Source: Lacipirellulaceae bacterium (GTDB lineage Bacteria; Planctomycetota; Planctomycetia; Pirellulales; Lacipirellulaceae). Taken from it: a DNA stretch of 42,597 nt. Positions 27,612 through 36,839 of this stretch are shown piece by piece (the first letter of the stretch is position 1; every line of letters begins with the position of its first letter). Position numbers and translations under genes: made by a program. The DNA lies in the NCBI GenBank assembly GCA_040218535.1, contig JAVJRG010000002.1, forward strand, positions 1 through 42,597. Direction: 5' to 3'. Below the pieces are notes generated by a model that ran no database searches, was not told the origin of the DNA, and saw only the letters and a list, made by a program, of their open reading frames with translations.

Positions 27612-29858
27612 ATGATGCGTCTTGAATCGTCACAGCTGGTGCGGCGTTATCCCACTGCGCACTTGTTCTTGACTGTGCTGGTACTCCATCAGGCAGCTGA
27701 TGCCCGTGCGCATCAATCCGTTTTTCCCCAACCGAGCGCTGCAGAACTAGCAAAGACTCAGCCCGCAATGGAGGGTTCCATCCATTTCGCCAAGACCCTG
27801 CTGAAGCTCCCCAAGGGTCGGTTCGATGCCAGCCAGTTCGCGTTACTTGATGAATTGGAAAAGAAGCTGAATCAAGCCGATCGCATTCGCTGGGGCTTTG
27901 ATGGCAATATTGGGCTCGAAGTGGCTGAGTACTTCCGTTGGCAAGCCGAGCAAGACCTTCTCAAGCTTGTGAAATCGTATGCTGGGGCGATTGAAATCGA
28001 TCTCCGTCCCGGCGCGGAAGTGTCAGTCCCCGAGATTTCTGTGCAACTAACGCCGGGCAATCAAACAGTGATGCTCAAGGTTGTGACTGGTCGCGAAGAG
28101 ATTAGTTTCGATTCCCACAAATGGAATCTCAGCGCGGAGCAGATTCCCAAACCTTTCCGCATCACGGTTGCCGACCATCAGGTGAGATACGTGATGATCG
28201 CCTTTGAGCAAGTTCCCTCGGAAGGGGGTCTGATGCATGTCCACTTTCAGGGTGAAGGCCCTGGGGCTGTTAGTCAAGTCCGCGCACTAAAGTTTGAGGT
28301 GCCTCGAAGAGGACATCTGCGCCTCCAAATCACCGATCAGAAAGGAAAGACCACACCTGCGATCGTGCAACTCGCTGACCGCGAAACGGGTCATCTACTT
28401 GATCTACCTGGAGCCGTTGATCTTCGGGAACAACTAAATCATGTCGTACCCCACATCGGAGAGGCTGGACGCGGCTATCATTTCTTTTTGCCCGGCAAAC
28501 AACGGGGTCGTTATTGGATTGTTGATGGGCAGCTCGAATTGGCTCTTCCTGTTGGCAAGTGGGATCTCACCGTTCTCCACGGTCCAGAGCATATTCCCTA
28601 CCAGCAAACATTTGAGATCGCTGCCGATCAGCGTGTTTCTCACACCTGTCAACTAAAGCGTTGGATCTACATGCCCGAGCGTGGCTGGTATTCGGGTGAC
28701 GATCACGTTCATGCCCGACTAATGCACGGTGCCGATGCGGAGAATCTGCTGACCTACGCGCAAGCTGTCGACGTACACATCGCAAACATCCTCGAAATGG
28801 GGGATCCGATGCGTACTTACTATGCTCAACGCGGATTCGGTACGGATTTTCGCTCGCAAGCTGGCAATCACTGGCTCGTTCCCGGTCAAGAAGACCCTCG
28901 GTCAGAACTGGGACACGCGATCGGACTCAACTTGAAGTCAAAAGTACGTGACCTCGATCGATATATGCAAAACGATTGGATAGCCGCTGAAATTCACAAG
29001 CAAGGTGGCCTCTATGGCCACACCCATGTCGGCGCGAACGCCTGTTTCGCCCATCGCGAGATGGCATTGTTCACCCCCTTGGGAATTGTCGATTTCAACA
29101 GCATTATGCAAGCTTCGTTGGGGACTGAGCTTTACTACAATTTCCTCAACCTCGGCTTCCAGATGAATGCATCCGCAGGAGCAGATACTCCATACGGAGG
29201 TACCATCGGGGCAACGCGTGTCTATGTCGAAACAGGCGAGCGCATTCTGACGCCGGACGCTTGGTTTGAGGCACTCCAGCGTGGGCAGTCTTTTGTCACG
29301 AACGGACCGATGCTGGAATTCAGCGTTGCTGGTCAACCACCCGGCAGCGTGATCGAAGTCAACGAGCCACGCAAGTTGAGCGTTCAAGCTGTAGCCCGCG
29401 GCTTAGCCGGTTGGTCTGCACCGAAGAAGCTGCAACTCATTCGCTTCGGCAAGGTTGTGGCCGAGGTTGAGTCTAGCAATACCTCGCAAGAAGAGCTGGA
29501 ATTGAAGCATGAGTTCGAGACGGAACATGGCTCCTGGCTGGCTCTCAAGGCTGAAGGACACGACGGTTCTGAGGCACATACGACACCCGTGTACGTGAAG
29601 AGACCCAACTTCAGGCACTGGCATTATGTGCGTGCCATAGAACTGATTTCTAAGCAGGTTGCAGTACTGGACGAGATCGAAGCAACCCTCCGCAAGTCGG
29701 AAGAGCGAGTCGCCACGGAGAACAATCCCGTTGACTATTGGAATCGAGGGATCGCTAAGGAAGCCGACGCGGTGCGAAAGCAGGTTGCCAAGGCCAGAGC
29801 GTTTTACGAAGCATTGCGAGTTGCGCATCACCAGGAACAGGCGCCGCGAGCGAACTGA
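27612..29858 (+). CDS. CehA/McbA-type metallohydrolase, single-headed
   Basis: 748 residues with a signal peptide ending near ADA/RAH (about 32). The N-terminal half is beta-rich (about 130-350) and includes a carboxypeptidase-regulatory-like domain ending in LKRWI. The PHP-like catalytic domain (about 355-570) shows SGDDHVHARL with H365/H367, YGHTHVG with H470/H472 and GADTPYGG with D525. The beta-domain-then-head layout matches the second head of the double protein at 9241-14070 (LPPGEYKITCQRGPHSIP there, LPVGKWDLTVLHGPEHIP here), so the two are divergently encoded paralogues. The C terminus is a helical stretch. Substrate unknown. Spacing of 7 and 20 nt to its neighbours places it firmly in the operon. 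Confidence 0.87.
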   Translation: MMRLESSQLVRRYPTAHLFLTVLVLHQAADARAHQSVFPQPSAAELAKTQPAMEGSIHFAKTLLKLPKGRFDASQFALLDELEKKLNQADRIRWGFDGNIGLEVAEYFRWQAEQDLLKLVKSYAGAIEIDLRPGAEVSVPEISVQLTPGNQTVMLKVVTGREEISFDSHKWNLSAEQIPKPFRITVADHQVRYVMIAFEQVPSEGGLMHVHFQGEGPGAVSQVRALKFEVPRRGHLRLQITDQKGKTTPAIVQLADRETGHLLDLPGAVDLREQLNHVVPHIGEAGRGYHFFLPGKQRGRYWIVDGQLELALPVGKWDLTVLHGPEHIPYQQTFEIAADQRVSHTCQLKRWIYMPERGWYSGDDHVHARLMHGADAENLLTYAQAVDVHIANILEMGDPMRTYYAQRGFGTDFRSQAGNHWLVPGQEDPRSELGHAIGLNLKSKVRDLDRYMQNDWIAAEIHKQGGLYGHTHVGANACFAHREMALFTPLGIVDFNSIMQASLGTELYYNFLNLGFQMNASAGADTPYGGTIGATRVYVETGERILTPDAWFEALQRGQSFVTNGPMLEFSVAGQPPGSVIEVNEPRKLSVQAVARGLAGWSAPKKLQLIRFGKVVAEVESSNTSQEELELKHEFETEHGSWLALKAEGHDGSEAHTTPVYVKRPNFRHWHYVRAIELISKQVAVLDEIEATLRKSEERVATENNPVDYWNRGIAKEADAVRKQVAKARAFYEALRVAHHQEQAPRAN

Positions 29859-29878
29859 GAGAGGAAATCCCACATCCC

Positions 29879-32800
29879 ATGTCTAACTCCGCCAGACATA
29901 AAAACCGAAGTCGCCGGCTTGTTCTTGAGTACCTTGAGCCAAGACGTCTGCTAACGGTTGTCGAATACCCCTTAGTCAATGCGGGATTCGAATCACCCGA
30001 GTTAGATAGCACCAATAGCTACCACCCTGCGGTCAACGATTGGATTACCATTGGTTCCCCCGGGACGACCTACGAAGTTCCTTTTGCCGAACCCTCTCCA
30101 GCCCCTGAGGGCGAGCAGTATGTCTACGGTGATTCAGACAACTGGAGTATCAAGCAAAGTGGCCCAACCATTCAGGCCAACACGAGGTACATTCTCTCAG
30201 TCGATCTTTATCCACTTGAAACAGGCACAAGCCGGGCGATTCTGACACTGCAAGACAGCGCTTTCTTTAATCTCGAACAAGCCGCCTATCAGCCAGGTTG
30301 GGATCCAGCTCGGGAAGACTTCGATCTGCCAAGCGGCCAGTGGACTACGGTCAAACTAGGTTGGAACAGTGCGCAGTTCCCTTCCGCGATCGGCAATGAT
30401 CTCTCGGTCATTATCGAAGGCTCACGAATAGCCGTCGATAACGTGACGCTGACTGTGGACGACTCAGTCCATGACTTTTATGTCAGCACATCTACAGGAA
30501 ACAACGCCAACGACGGGTTCTCCGCTGCGACGCCCTTCGACGACTTTGGCGACCTTGCTCCCTACCTGCCGTTGATGCCAGGTGAAAAGATTCTTCTAAA
30601 GGCAGGGGACACCTTCACCGAAGAACTGAATCTGCGTGGCAAAGGAACCGCCGGTTCGCTAGTTGAACTCTCAAGCTACGGTGCGGGCCCTAATCCGGTC
30701 ATTCGCCGACAGGATTTGGCCAACGATATCGGTGTCATCTGGAATAACGCCAGCTATGCTCGGATCAGCAACATTGATGTCGAACATTCGAAGATGGGCA
30801 TCTATCTACGCTACGAGTGGACCGATTCGGGCAGCCGCGATGTGACGATTGAAAATAGCAACTTTCGTGACATGACTGATCCGACGCTTGAGCCATCGGA
30901 TCACAACTTTGAGTATGCCTGGTCGGACGCGATCTTCGTCGGCGGTCAAGCGTGGAACGATGCGGAGTTCTCCACACGGCTAGAGAATCTCACCATTCGC
31001 AACATCACCGCGGAAAACACAGCCCATCTCTTCGGAACGGCGTGGTACTTTCCGGCCGTCTATCGCAGCCGACTGAAGAATCTCATCATCGAAGATAGCG
31101 TGGCAATCAATAATCTAGCGGGGGCCTTCCAGCTATTTAACGTCGATGGAGGTCACATTCGCAGGGTGCATTCGATCGGCGGCGGTGGGCAAGATACTTG
31201 GTCGGGAACTACTCTTGGCTTTATGCAAAGCTCTCAAAACTTCACCATCGAAGACAGCGAGTTCTCAAGTATCGACAGAGCCCAGGCTGCCGACGGCAGC
31301 GGCATGGATTTCGAAGGAGATAATCACAATATCACGTTCCGGAACAACGTGATCTACAACAACGCCGGATCCGCCTTGTTGATTCTCTCGACTGGTGGAC
31401 CCAATACCAATCTCCTCATTGAAGACAACACCTTCTATAACAACGCTCGTGATCCGTGGAACAGCGAAATCAACAGCGAGATCCAAGGTGGCGGCTCCGG
31501 ACATACAGGCATCTTCCGCAACAACGGGATCTATCGGGGTGACAGCTCGATTAACTATTTCTCGCCGAATGCTGATTGGTCCGGTTTCGTGAGAACCGGA
31601 AATCGCGAGTTGGAATACGCTGATGTCCGTCAACGACGCGAGTGGTGGGACTTCGAATCGGCAGGCGATTTTGAGGGATGGAGCGGATTCAACCAGTGGG
31701 ACTCGCCCGCGGTCAGCGGGGGACAACTCACCGGGCAGAGCACGGGTGAAGATCCTTACGTCCACTCAGCACCCACCTGGGTCAACACGAATCAACCCAC
31801 CTATGCCTGGGTGCGAATGAGTCAGACCGCGGGAGATTTCGCTCAGCTCTTCTACATCACTGAAAACGACCCTGTTTGGAATCCGGAGAAGAGCTTCTTC
31901 TTTGGCATCGATTCCGACGGCAGCATGCGAGACTATTTCATCGATTTGGGATCCTCGGTTGATACGAAGGGAATCATTACTCAGGTGAGGCTAGACCCGA
32001 CAATCGCATCGGGCTCTGACATGGCGATCGACTTCGTCCGTCTGACGGATAGTACCGAACCAAACCAAGTGTCTCCCTCCGATCCCCTGCCAGAACCTCT
32101 AGAAATGACCTTCACTTCTTTGGGCTCCGAAGATGGCTATGTTCGAGAATCAGCGCAGAACAGTGGCGTGGGGGGATTTGTCAGCTCAACCAGCTCGACG
32201 TTCAGACTCGGGGACGATTCTAACAATCGAGCCTACAGACAATTTCTTTCTTTCGACACTTCGTCCTTGCCAGACAACGCCAGCATCGTCGAAGCGACGA
32301 TTGGCATCACGCGCGTTGGCAATCCGACCGGCAGCGTTCCAATTGGCGTCCCCAATTCGGAATTCGGAGACATCCTGGTCGACTTGGCAACACCCGGGTT
32401 TGGCTCGAGTGATCTGAATGCGAGTGACTGGCAAAGCCCTGCCACGAAGCTTGCTGTCTCGAAGTTCGCTTATCCAGCCTACTTAGACGGCATGACCATC
32501 TACAGTCGATTGGAAAACCCCGACAACGACCTAGTCAACCTCACCGGCAAGACCCAGTATCGCATCCGCTACGCCAACGACGACGATGGGGACGGCAACG
32601 CCGATTACATGAACTACGCCACGGGCGATCACTCCCAAGTTGCTTTCCGACCGACGCTTACCATTAAGTATTACATCAACGACAATCCTTCGGCTGATTT
32701 TGATTCTGATGGCGTCGCTGCTGGCTCCGACTTTTTGATTTGGCAGCGGAACATGGGCACTACCGCGACTGCTCTGAATAGTGATGGCGATGCGAACTCC

Positions 32801-33196
32801 GACACGGATGTCGACTTCGACGACCTCTCCGTCTGGACCACTCAGTATGGCACAGGAGCGAATCAACTCGCTGAATTACGGTCGAGCGGTATAAACTCTA
32901 CGACTTTATTGGAGGTTGCACAATTCGCATCGAATTCTCAACCTCTGGTGCGTTTTGAGAAAGGAGAGTCTCTGCAAACGATGAGTGCCGAAGGGCTACA
33001 TGGAGAGGTGATTCCTCAAGTTTCCCGCGCACTGTCTGAGAACGACCGAGTAACATCTGTGAGGGCTCAACGGTCGACTGAAGAAAAGACGTCGCCGAAC
33101 GAAGAGCTAGAGCTTGCCCACGAGAAAAAGCTAGAAGAGATCGTCGACTCAGTCTTCTCCGAAGTGCAGACCGGTGAATGGCAAGTCTTGCGATAA
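29879..33196 (+). CDS. Large secreted parallel beta-helix protein with dockerin-like module
   Basis: 1105 residues. It opens with a planctomycete LEPR export signal (basic N terminus, then LEYLEPRRLLTV, with LEPRRLL at 19-25). Order: galactose-binding-like domain (30-195), right-handed parallel beta-helix (about 200-575, repeated short strands such as LENLTIRNITAEN and HNITFRNNVIYNN), jelly-roll-like module (589-725) shared with three other proteins of the locus, a DNRLRE-like beta-domain (about 745-932), a dockerin-like pair (938-994), and a charged tail of about 110 residues without recognised fold. Beta-helices of this layout occur in polysaccharide lyases and glycosidases; no specific family or catalytic set can be named by eye. 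Last gene of the plus-strand run. Confidence 0.85.
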   Translation: MSNSARHKNRSRRLVLEYLEPRRLLTVVEYPLVNAGFESPELDSTNSYHPAVNDWITIGSPGTTYEVPFAEPSPAPEGEQYVYGDSDNWSIKQSGPTIQANTRYILSVDLYPLETGTSRAILTLQDSAFFNLEQAAYQPGWDPAREDFDLPSGQWTTVKLGWNSAQFPSAIGNDLSVIIEGSRIAVDNVTLTVDDSVHDFYVSTSTGNNANDGFSAATPFDDFGDLAPYLPLMPGEKILLKAGDTFTEELNLRGKGTAGSLVELSSYGAGPNPVIRRQDLANDIGVIWNNASYARISNIDVEHSKMGIYLRYEWTDSGSRDVTIENSNFRDMTDPTLEPSDHNFEYAWSDAIFVGGQAWNDAEFSTRLENLTIRNITAENTAHLFGTAWYFPAVYRSRLKNLIIEDSVAINNLAGAFQLFNVDGGHIRRVHSIGGGGQDTWSGTTLGFMQSSQNFTIEDSEFSSIDRAQAADGSGMDFEGDNHNITFRNNVIYNNAGSALLILSTGGPNTNLLIEDNTFYNNARDPWNSEINSEIQGGGSGHTGIFRNNGIYRGDSSINYFSPNADWSGFVRTGNRELEYADVRQRREWWDFESAGDFEGWSGFNQWDSPAVSGGQLTGQSTGEDPYVHSAPTWVNTNQPTYAWVRMSQTAGDFAQLFYITENDPVWNPEKSFFFGIDSDGSMRDYFIDLGSSVDTKGIITQVRLDPTIASGSDMAIDFVRLTDSTEPNQVSPSDPLPEPLEMTFTSLGSEDGYVRESAQNSGVGGFVSSTSSTFRLGDDSNNRAYRQFLSFDTSSLPDNASIVEATIGITRVGNPTGSVPIGVPNSEFGDILVDLATPGFGSSDLNASDWQSPATKLAVSKFAYPAYLDGMTIYSRLENPDNDLVNLTGKTQYRIRYANDDDGDGNADYMNYATGDHSQVAFRPTLTIKYYINDNPSADFDSDGVAAGSDFLIWQRNMGTTATALNSDGDANSDTDVDFDDLSVWTTQYGTGANQLAELRSSGINSTTLLEVAQFASNSQPLVRFEKGESLQTMSAEGLHGEVIPQVSRALSENDRVTSVRAQRSTEEKTSPNEELELAHEKKLEEIVDSVFSEVQTGEWQVLR

Positions 33197-33267
33197 TGCA
33201 TTCTGTTTATCGCCTATGGCATTCCTTCGGGGAAGTTCGTCATTATCCTTACCGCAGTTGTCCGGTC

Positions 33268-33330
33268 AGGTCGATTTGATCCTCGCAAGGAGCGACCTCG
33301 GCATGACTGCTCCTAGACAGCACACGCTGT
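33268..33330. terminator. Candidate hairpins between convergent genes
   Basis: In the 223-nt gap between the convergent beta-helix and HEAT genes, AGGTCG (33268-33273) pairs with CGACCT (33293-33298), with an inner TCCT-CGCA-AGGA. A second 5-bp hairpin, ACAGC-ACAC-GCTGT, follows at 33317-33330. Neither has a T-tract, so termination is a guess from position. Nothing else was seen in the gap. Confidence 0.3.
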
Positions 33331-33419
33331 GATCAGCTCGGACTGATAGGATAGATTGCCGCGGTGTCCACGTTGTTTCGGCAGTAGTTCCCCCTCAAGG
33401 TGGTTCGTCTATCGATCGA

Positions 33420-35459
33420 TTAGTTGCCCTTTAGTTCCATGTTCCACAGCAGCTTGCTGATGTAGAGTTGCATATCGGGGTCTGAGGTCAAGGCGGCAAC
33501 TCTCTCTAGGGCCTTCCGAGCTTCGGCCGGGTGGGTGTCCTTCAACGCTTCACCGAGTGCGGCGGCAGCTTCTAGGGCAGAGGGTTTTAGTTCTGGGTCT
33601 GCCACACAAGACAAGGCAACATCCAGAGATGCCGGCGTACGCGCGGCGGTCAGACGTGATAATATGAGCTGCTTGTCCTCGACCCGCTTGGCAATGGCCA
33701 AAGCCTCCTTGAGTCGCTCGCAGGTACCCTCCGGATCTGAACGTCCTTGTCTGGCAATAACCCGTGCGAACCCACGTAGAGCCCAAATGCGGTGTTCTTT
33801 TTGTTCCGCGGTTTTGGCAAGCTTCCACATTTCTTCGGCGACCGAATCATCAGGCCAGTTGGTAAGAGCACGTAGGGCAGCATTGCGGAGTTCGGCGTCA
33901 TCCTGCTTCATCGCATCAAGGACAAGCCGGAGTGCTTTGTCGCCTCCCATTCGTCCCAAGCAGGGCAGCAGTGCAATGCGTTGTGATAGATCCGATCCAG
34001 CCAACGCTTGGAGGAGAGGTTCAGATCGACTTGCTGGATCAAGTGTTTTCAGGCACGTAATCCAGAGAGTGCGCTCCACGGTGCCGCGTACCGTGCCAGC
34101 CGGAGTTTCCGTGAGCATCTCGATCAGTGGTTCAATCGTTGTTTCATCCGGCAAGGCTTCCAAGGCGCGCAATGCTGCGAGACGCACAGGCTTAACCCCA
34201 TTGCGGGCCAAGTCCAGCAAGCTCGCCCGCGCATCCCGGGAGCCTCGATTCTGGAGTGCTGCGATCGCGGCAATCTGACCATCAGGTTCGGAGTTCGGCA
34301 GCATCTCGATAAGGATCGACTCAATTTCGGGTCCGCCAAGACTTGAAAGGACGGCAACGACTTCGTCGAAGAGGGCATCGTCCTCGCGGGACGCCAATGA
34401 GACTAAGAGTCGAATGTCCTCAACTGACCCCGAAACGCGAAGTGCGCGCACCGCCGTAAGCTTTAGCCTTCGATCGTCCGAACTCAGCGACGCAATTGCT
34501 GTGCGTCGCACCACGGAACTTTCGCGATTGCTCAGTGCATCAAGTAGAAGGATCTGCCTCTGCAATGACATCCTCGGGATTGCTTCGGCCAGGATGTCAA
34601 CCTGCTGTTTTGTCGCTGATTGCCGGGCAAACTCGGCAGCAAAGTTGCTCAGCTCATCATCGTCCGACTGGAAAGCATCGAGGAGACGTGCCGTCGCTTT
34701 ATCGGGCTCGCAAAGTAGCCTGCCTCGTAGGATTGCAACTTCAAGTTTCGGATCACCGATCGTCTGAAGGGCATCCATCACCACAGTCGCTTCTTTGAGC
34801 TTACCTTTCGAAATTAGCCTTTGCGAAATCCTTAAACTGGCATCCAGGGCCACTTCTCGCTCACGTCCCGATGCTTGTTTCGCATAGCCGATAACCGCTT
34901 GCTGAGCCGTTTCAGTTTCGATTCCAGCGAGAGCAATCAAGGAAGCGCAGGTGATTGCTTCGCCATCGTCGCTTAGCAAAGTGACCAGCGCTTCTGTTGC
35001 GTTTAGATCGCCACGACGCCCTAGCGAGGTGATCACACCGATCAGTGGCTCTCCTTGTAGCCTGGGAATGGCGTCGATGAGTGCCTTCGAGGACTCCGCG
35101 CCCGGAATCGATTCCAACGCATAGCGTGCCATGTGAGACAATTCAGAGTCATCAAGAAGAGGCGCGAGAATCGACACCGATTCGGAGGTTCCAACTTCCT
35201 TTAGCTTACGGCAAACGAAAGACTTCGCGGCATCGCTAGCAGTTTCCGAAGCGAGGATCGGCAGCAGACGATCCTCAAGATCGACTCCTGCGACAATTGC
35301 TTGGTCAATGGCTAGCAGCTTGTCGCGATCTTGCCCCCAATCGATTGAAGACAGGGCCGACAAAGCCGAATCTAGCGGAGTCGAGCCTGGTTGTTGCGCG
35401 TAGACGGTAGGCAATGCGACTAGGGCAGCAAGAGCCAACACGAGCATATTGCGTGACAT
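33420..35459 (-). CDS. Exported HEAT-repeat protein
   Basis: 679 residues with a signal peptide (MLVLALAALVALPTVYAQQ) and a GGGAGA site 6 nt before the ATG. Nearly the whole mature chain is a run of two-helix repeats of about 30 residues of the HEAT/PBS-lyase type (for example LLPCLGRMGGDKALRLVLDA, DAELRNAALRALTNW and IAAIAALQNRGSRDARASLL), predicting an alpha-solenoid scaffold. No catalytic motif. Such secreted HEAT proteins are frequent in Planctomycetes, often fused to or beside ThuA and haem domains. Last of the five minus-strand genes, 45 nt after the oxidoreductase. Probably a binding platform; partner unknown. Confidence 0.88.
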   Translation of the reverse strand: MSRNMLVLALAALVALPTVYAQQPGSTPLDSALSALSSIDWGQDRDKLLAIDQAIVAGVDLEDRLLPILASETASDAAKSFVCRKLKEVGTSESVSILAPLLDDSELSHMARYALESIPGAESSKALIDAIPRLQGEPLIGVITSLGRRGDLNATEALVTLLSDDGEAITCASLIALAGIETETAQQAVIGYAKQASGREREVALDASLRISQRLISKGKLKEATVVMDALQTIGDPKLEVAILRGRLLCEPDKATARLLDAFQSDDDELSNFAAEFARQSATKQQVDILAEAIPRMSLQRQILLLDALSNRESSVVRRTAIASLSSDDRRLKLTAVRALRVSGSVEDIRLLVSLASREDDALFDEVVAVLSSLGGPEIESILIEMLPNSEPDGQIAAIAALQNRGSRDARASLLDLARNGVKPVRLAALRALEALPDETTIEPLIEMLTETPAGTVRGTVERTLWITCLKTLDPASRSEPLLQALAGSDLSQRIALLPCLGRMGGDKALRLVLDAMKQDDAELRNAALRALTNWPDDSVAEEMWKLAKTAEQKEHRIWALRGFARVIARQGRSDPEGTCERLKEALAIAKRVEDKQLILSRLTAARTPASLDVALSCVADPELKPSALEAAAALGEALKDTHPAEARKALERVAALTSDPDMQLYISKLLWNMELKGN

Positions 35460-35504
35460 TTCGTTTCTCCCTCATTGATCATTGGGGTACGATCCCCTTC
35501 TCTC

Positions 35505-36776
35505 TCAAAGTACCCAGGGCTCGCGGTACGCTCGATTTAGCCATCGGTCTGCCACTGCGTCGTTGACGAAGCGCTCGGCGACTGGATCCCACTGAAGTGG
35601 ACGATTCAGCCAGTAAGCAAGGTTGCCAAGATGACAAAGCGACACGGTGCGGGCGCCAATTTCGACATCAGCGTGTGGTTTCTTGCGGCTGAGCACACAC
35701 TCCAGGAAGTTGTCGCTGTGGGCCTTGGCTCCCTGCATCGGATCCTTGGGACCTGGAGGTAACTTCCATCGACCGCGTGGTTCAATCCTCCATCGATTGG
35801 ACATGCCGTGGCCCCATGCGTTACCTTCCTCACCTACGAAGTACACCCCCTGACGGCTCATTGGCGACTCGTGGGTCATGATCACGCCGTTAGCGAAACG
35901 ATACGTGAGCCACTTCACCTCTTTTCCGTCAGGAGGCAACACCTCGACTGGCCCTGTTTCATCTAGCCCCGTCGCCCATTTTGCGATGTCGAAGTGATGG
36001 CAGCCCCAGTCGGTCATGCCGCCGCCAGAGTAGTCGCGGTACGGGCGAAACATCTTGTCGACCAGCAAAGAATGGTAGGGACGCCAGGGCGCGGGCCCTA
36101 GCCACAAATCCCAATCGATATGATCGGGGGTTTCTTCCGCTGGCAGGTTGCATGGAACGCTCGGGCCCCCACAACTGACATGCACCTCGCGAATATTACC
36201 GATGATGCCATCTTGAAGTGCTTGGCAGGCGTATCGAATGCTCTCGTAGGAGCGACTCTGGCTCCCGGTCTGCACGACCCGGCCGTAACGCCGGGCTGCA
36301 TCGACCATCGCCCGAGCCTCACCAATCGTGAGCGAAAGTGGTTTCTCGCAGTAGACATCCTTCCCGCTTCGGCACGACCATACGGTCTGGATGGCGTGCC
36401 AATGATCTGGACTTGCAATCACCACGGCGTCAATATCATCCCTCTTAATGAGTTCTCTGAAATCGATGTAAGTCGCGCAGTCCTGGTTGCCGTAGAAGGT
36501 GTCGATAGTCGCTTTGGCATTGTCGAGGTAGTTTCGGTTAATGTCACACACGGCAACCGCTTGGCAGACGGGATTTGCCATGAATGATTGTACAAGCGAG
36601 CCAAAACACCCCTGTAAGCCCTTGAAGCCAACACCAATAAATCCGACAGTGACGCGATTGCTCGGCGATGGCCGACCTAATCCCAGTGCGGTGGCCGAGA
36701 TGATCATCGGGGCTGTCACAGTGGCGGATGCACTGGTAGTAAGAAACTGTCTGCGGCTCAGTCGGTGTAGCGACAT
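35505..36776 (-). CDS. Tat-exported Gfo/Idh/MocA-family oxidoreductase
   Basis: 423 residues, starting 8 nt after an AGGGA site. The twin-Arg leader is LSRRQFLTTSASATVTAP. The nucleotide-binding motif GVGFKG is at 48-53, and the conserved E-K-P at 144-146 (CEKPLSL). The block GGGMTDWGCHHFDIAKW matches GGKMTDWGAHHVDIAQW in the paralogue at 3387-4691, and both share the closing CHLGN/CHLAN and RWLNR motifs. Members oxidise or reduce sugars and cyclitols with bound NAD(P). Beside a ThuA-domain gene, the known precedent is ThuB/ThuA of rhizobia, where sugars are oxidised at C3; applying that here is inference. Confidence 0.92.
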   Translation of the reverse strand: MSLHRLSRRQFLTTSASATVTAPMIISATALGLGRPSPSNRVTVGFIGVGFKGLQGCFGSLVQSFMANPVCQAVAVCDINRNYLDNAKATIDTFYGNQDCATYIDFRELIKRDDIDAVVIASPDHWHAIQTVWSCRSGKDVYCEKPLSLTIGEARAMVDAARRYGRVVQTGSQSRSYESIRYACQALQDGIIGNIREVHVSCGGPSVPCNLPAEETPDHIDWDLWLGPAPWRPYHSLLVDKMFRPYRDYSGGGMTDWGCHHFDIAKWATGLDETGPVEVLPPDGKEVKWLTYRFANGVIMTHESPMSRQGVYFVGEEGNAWGHGMSNRWRIEPRGRWKLPPGPKDPMQGAKAHSDNFLECVLSRKKPHADVEIGARTVSLCHLGNLAYWLNRPLQWDPVAERFVNDAVADRWLNRAYREPWVL

Positions 36777-36839
36777 ATCACTGTTCCCTAAGAGAGCTGT
36801 GTGACTACTTCATAGTAATGATGCCCGCTCGTCACCTGC

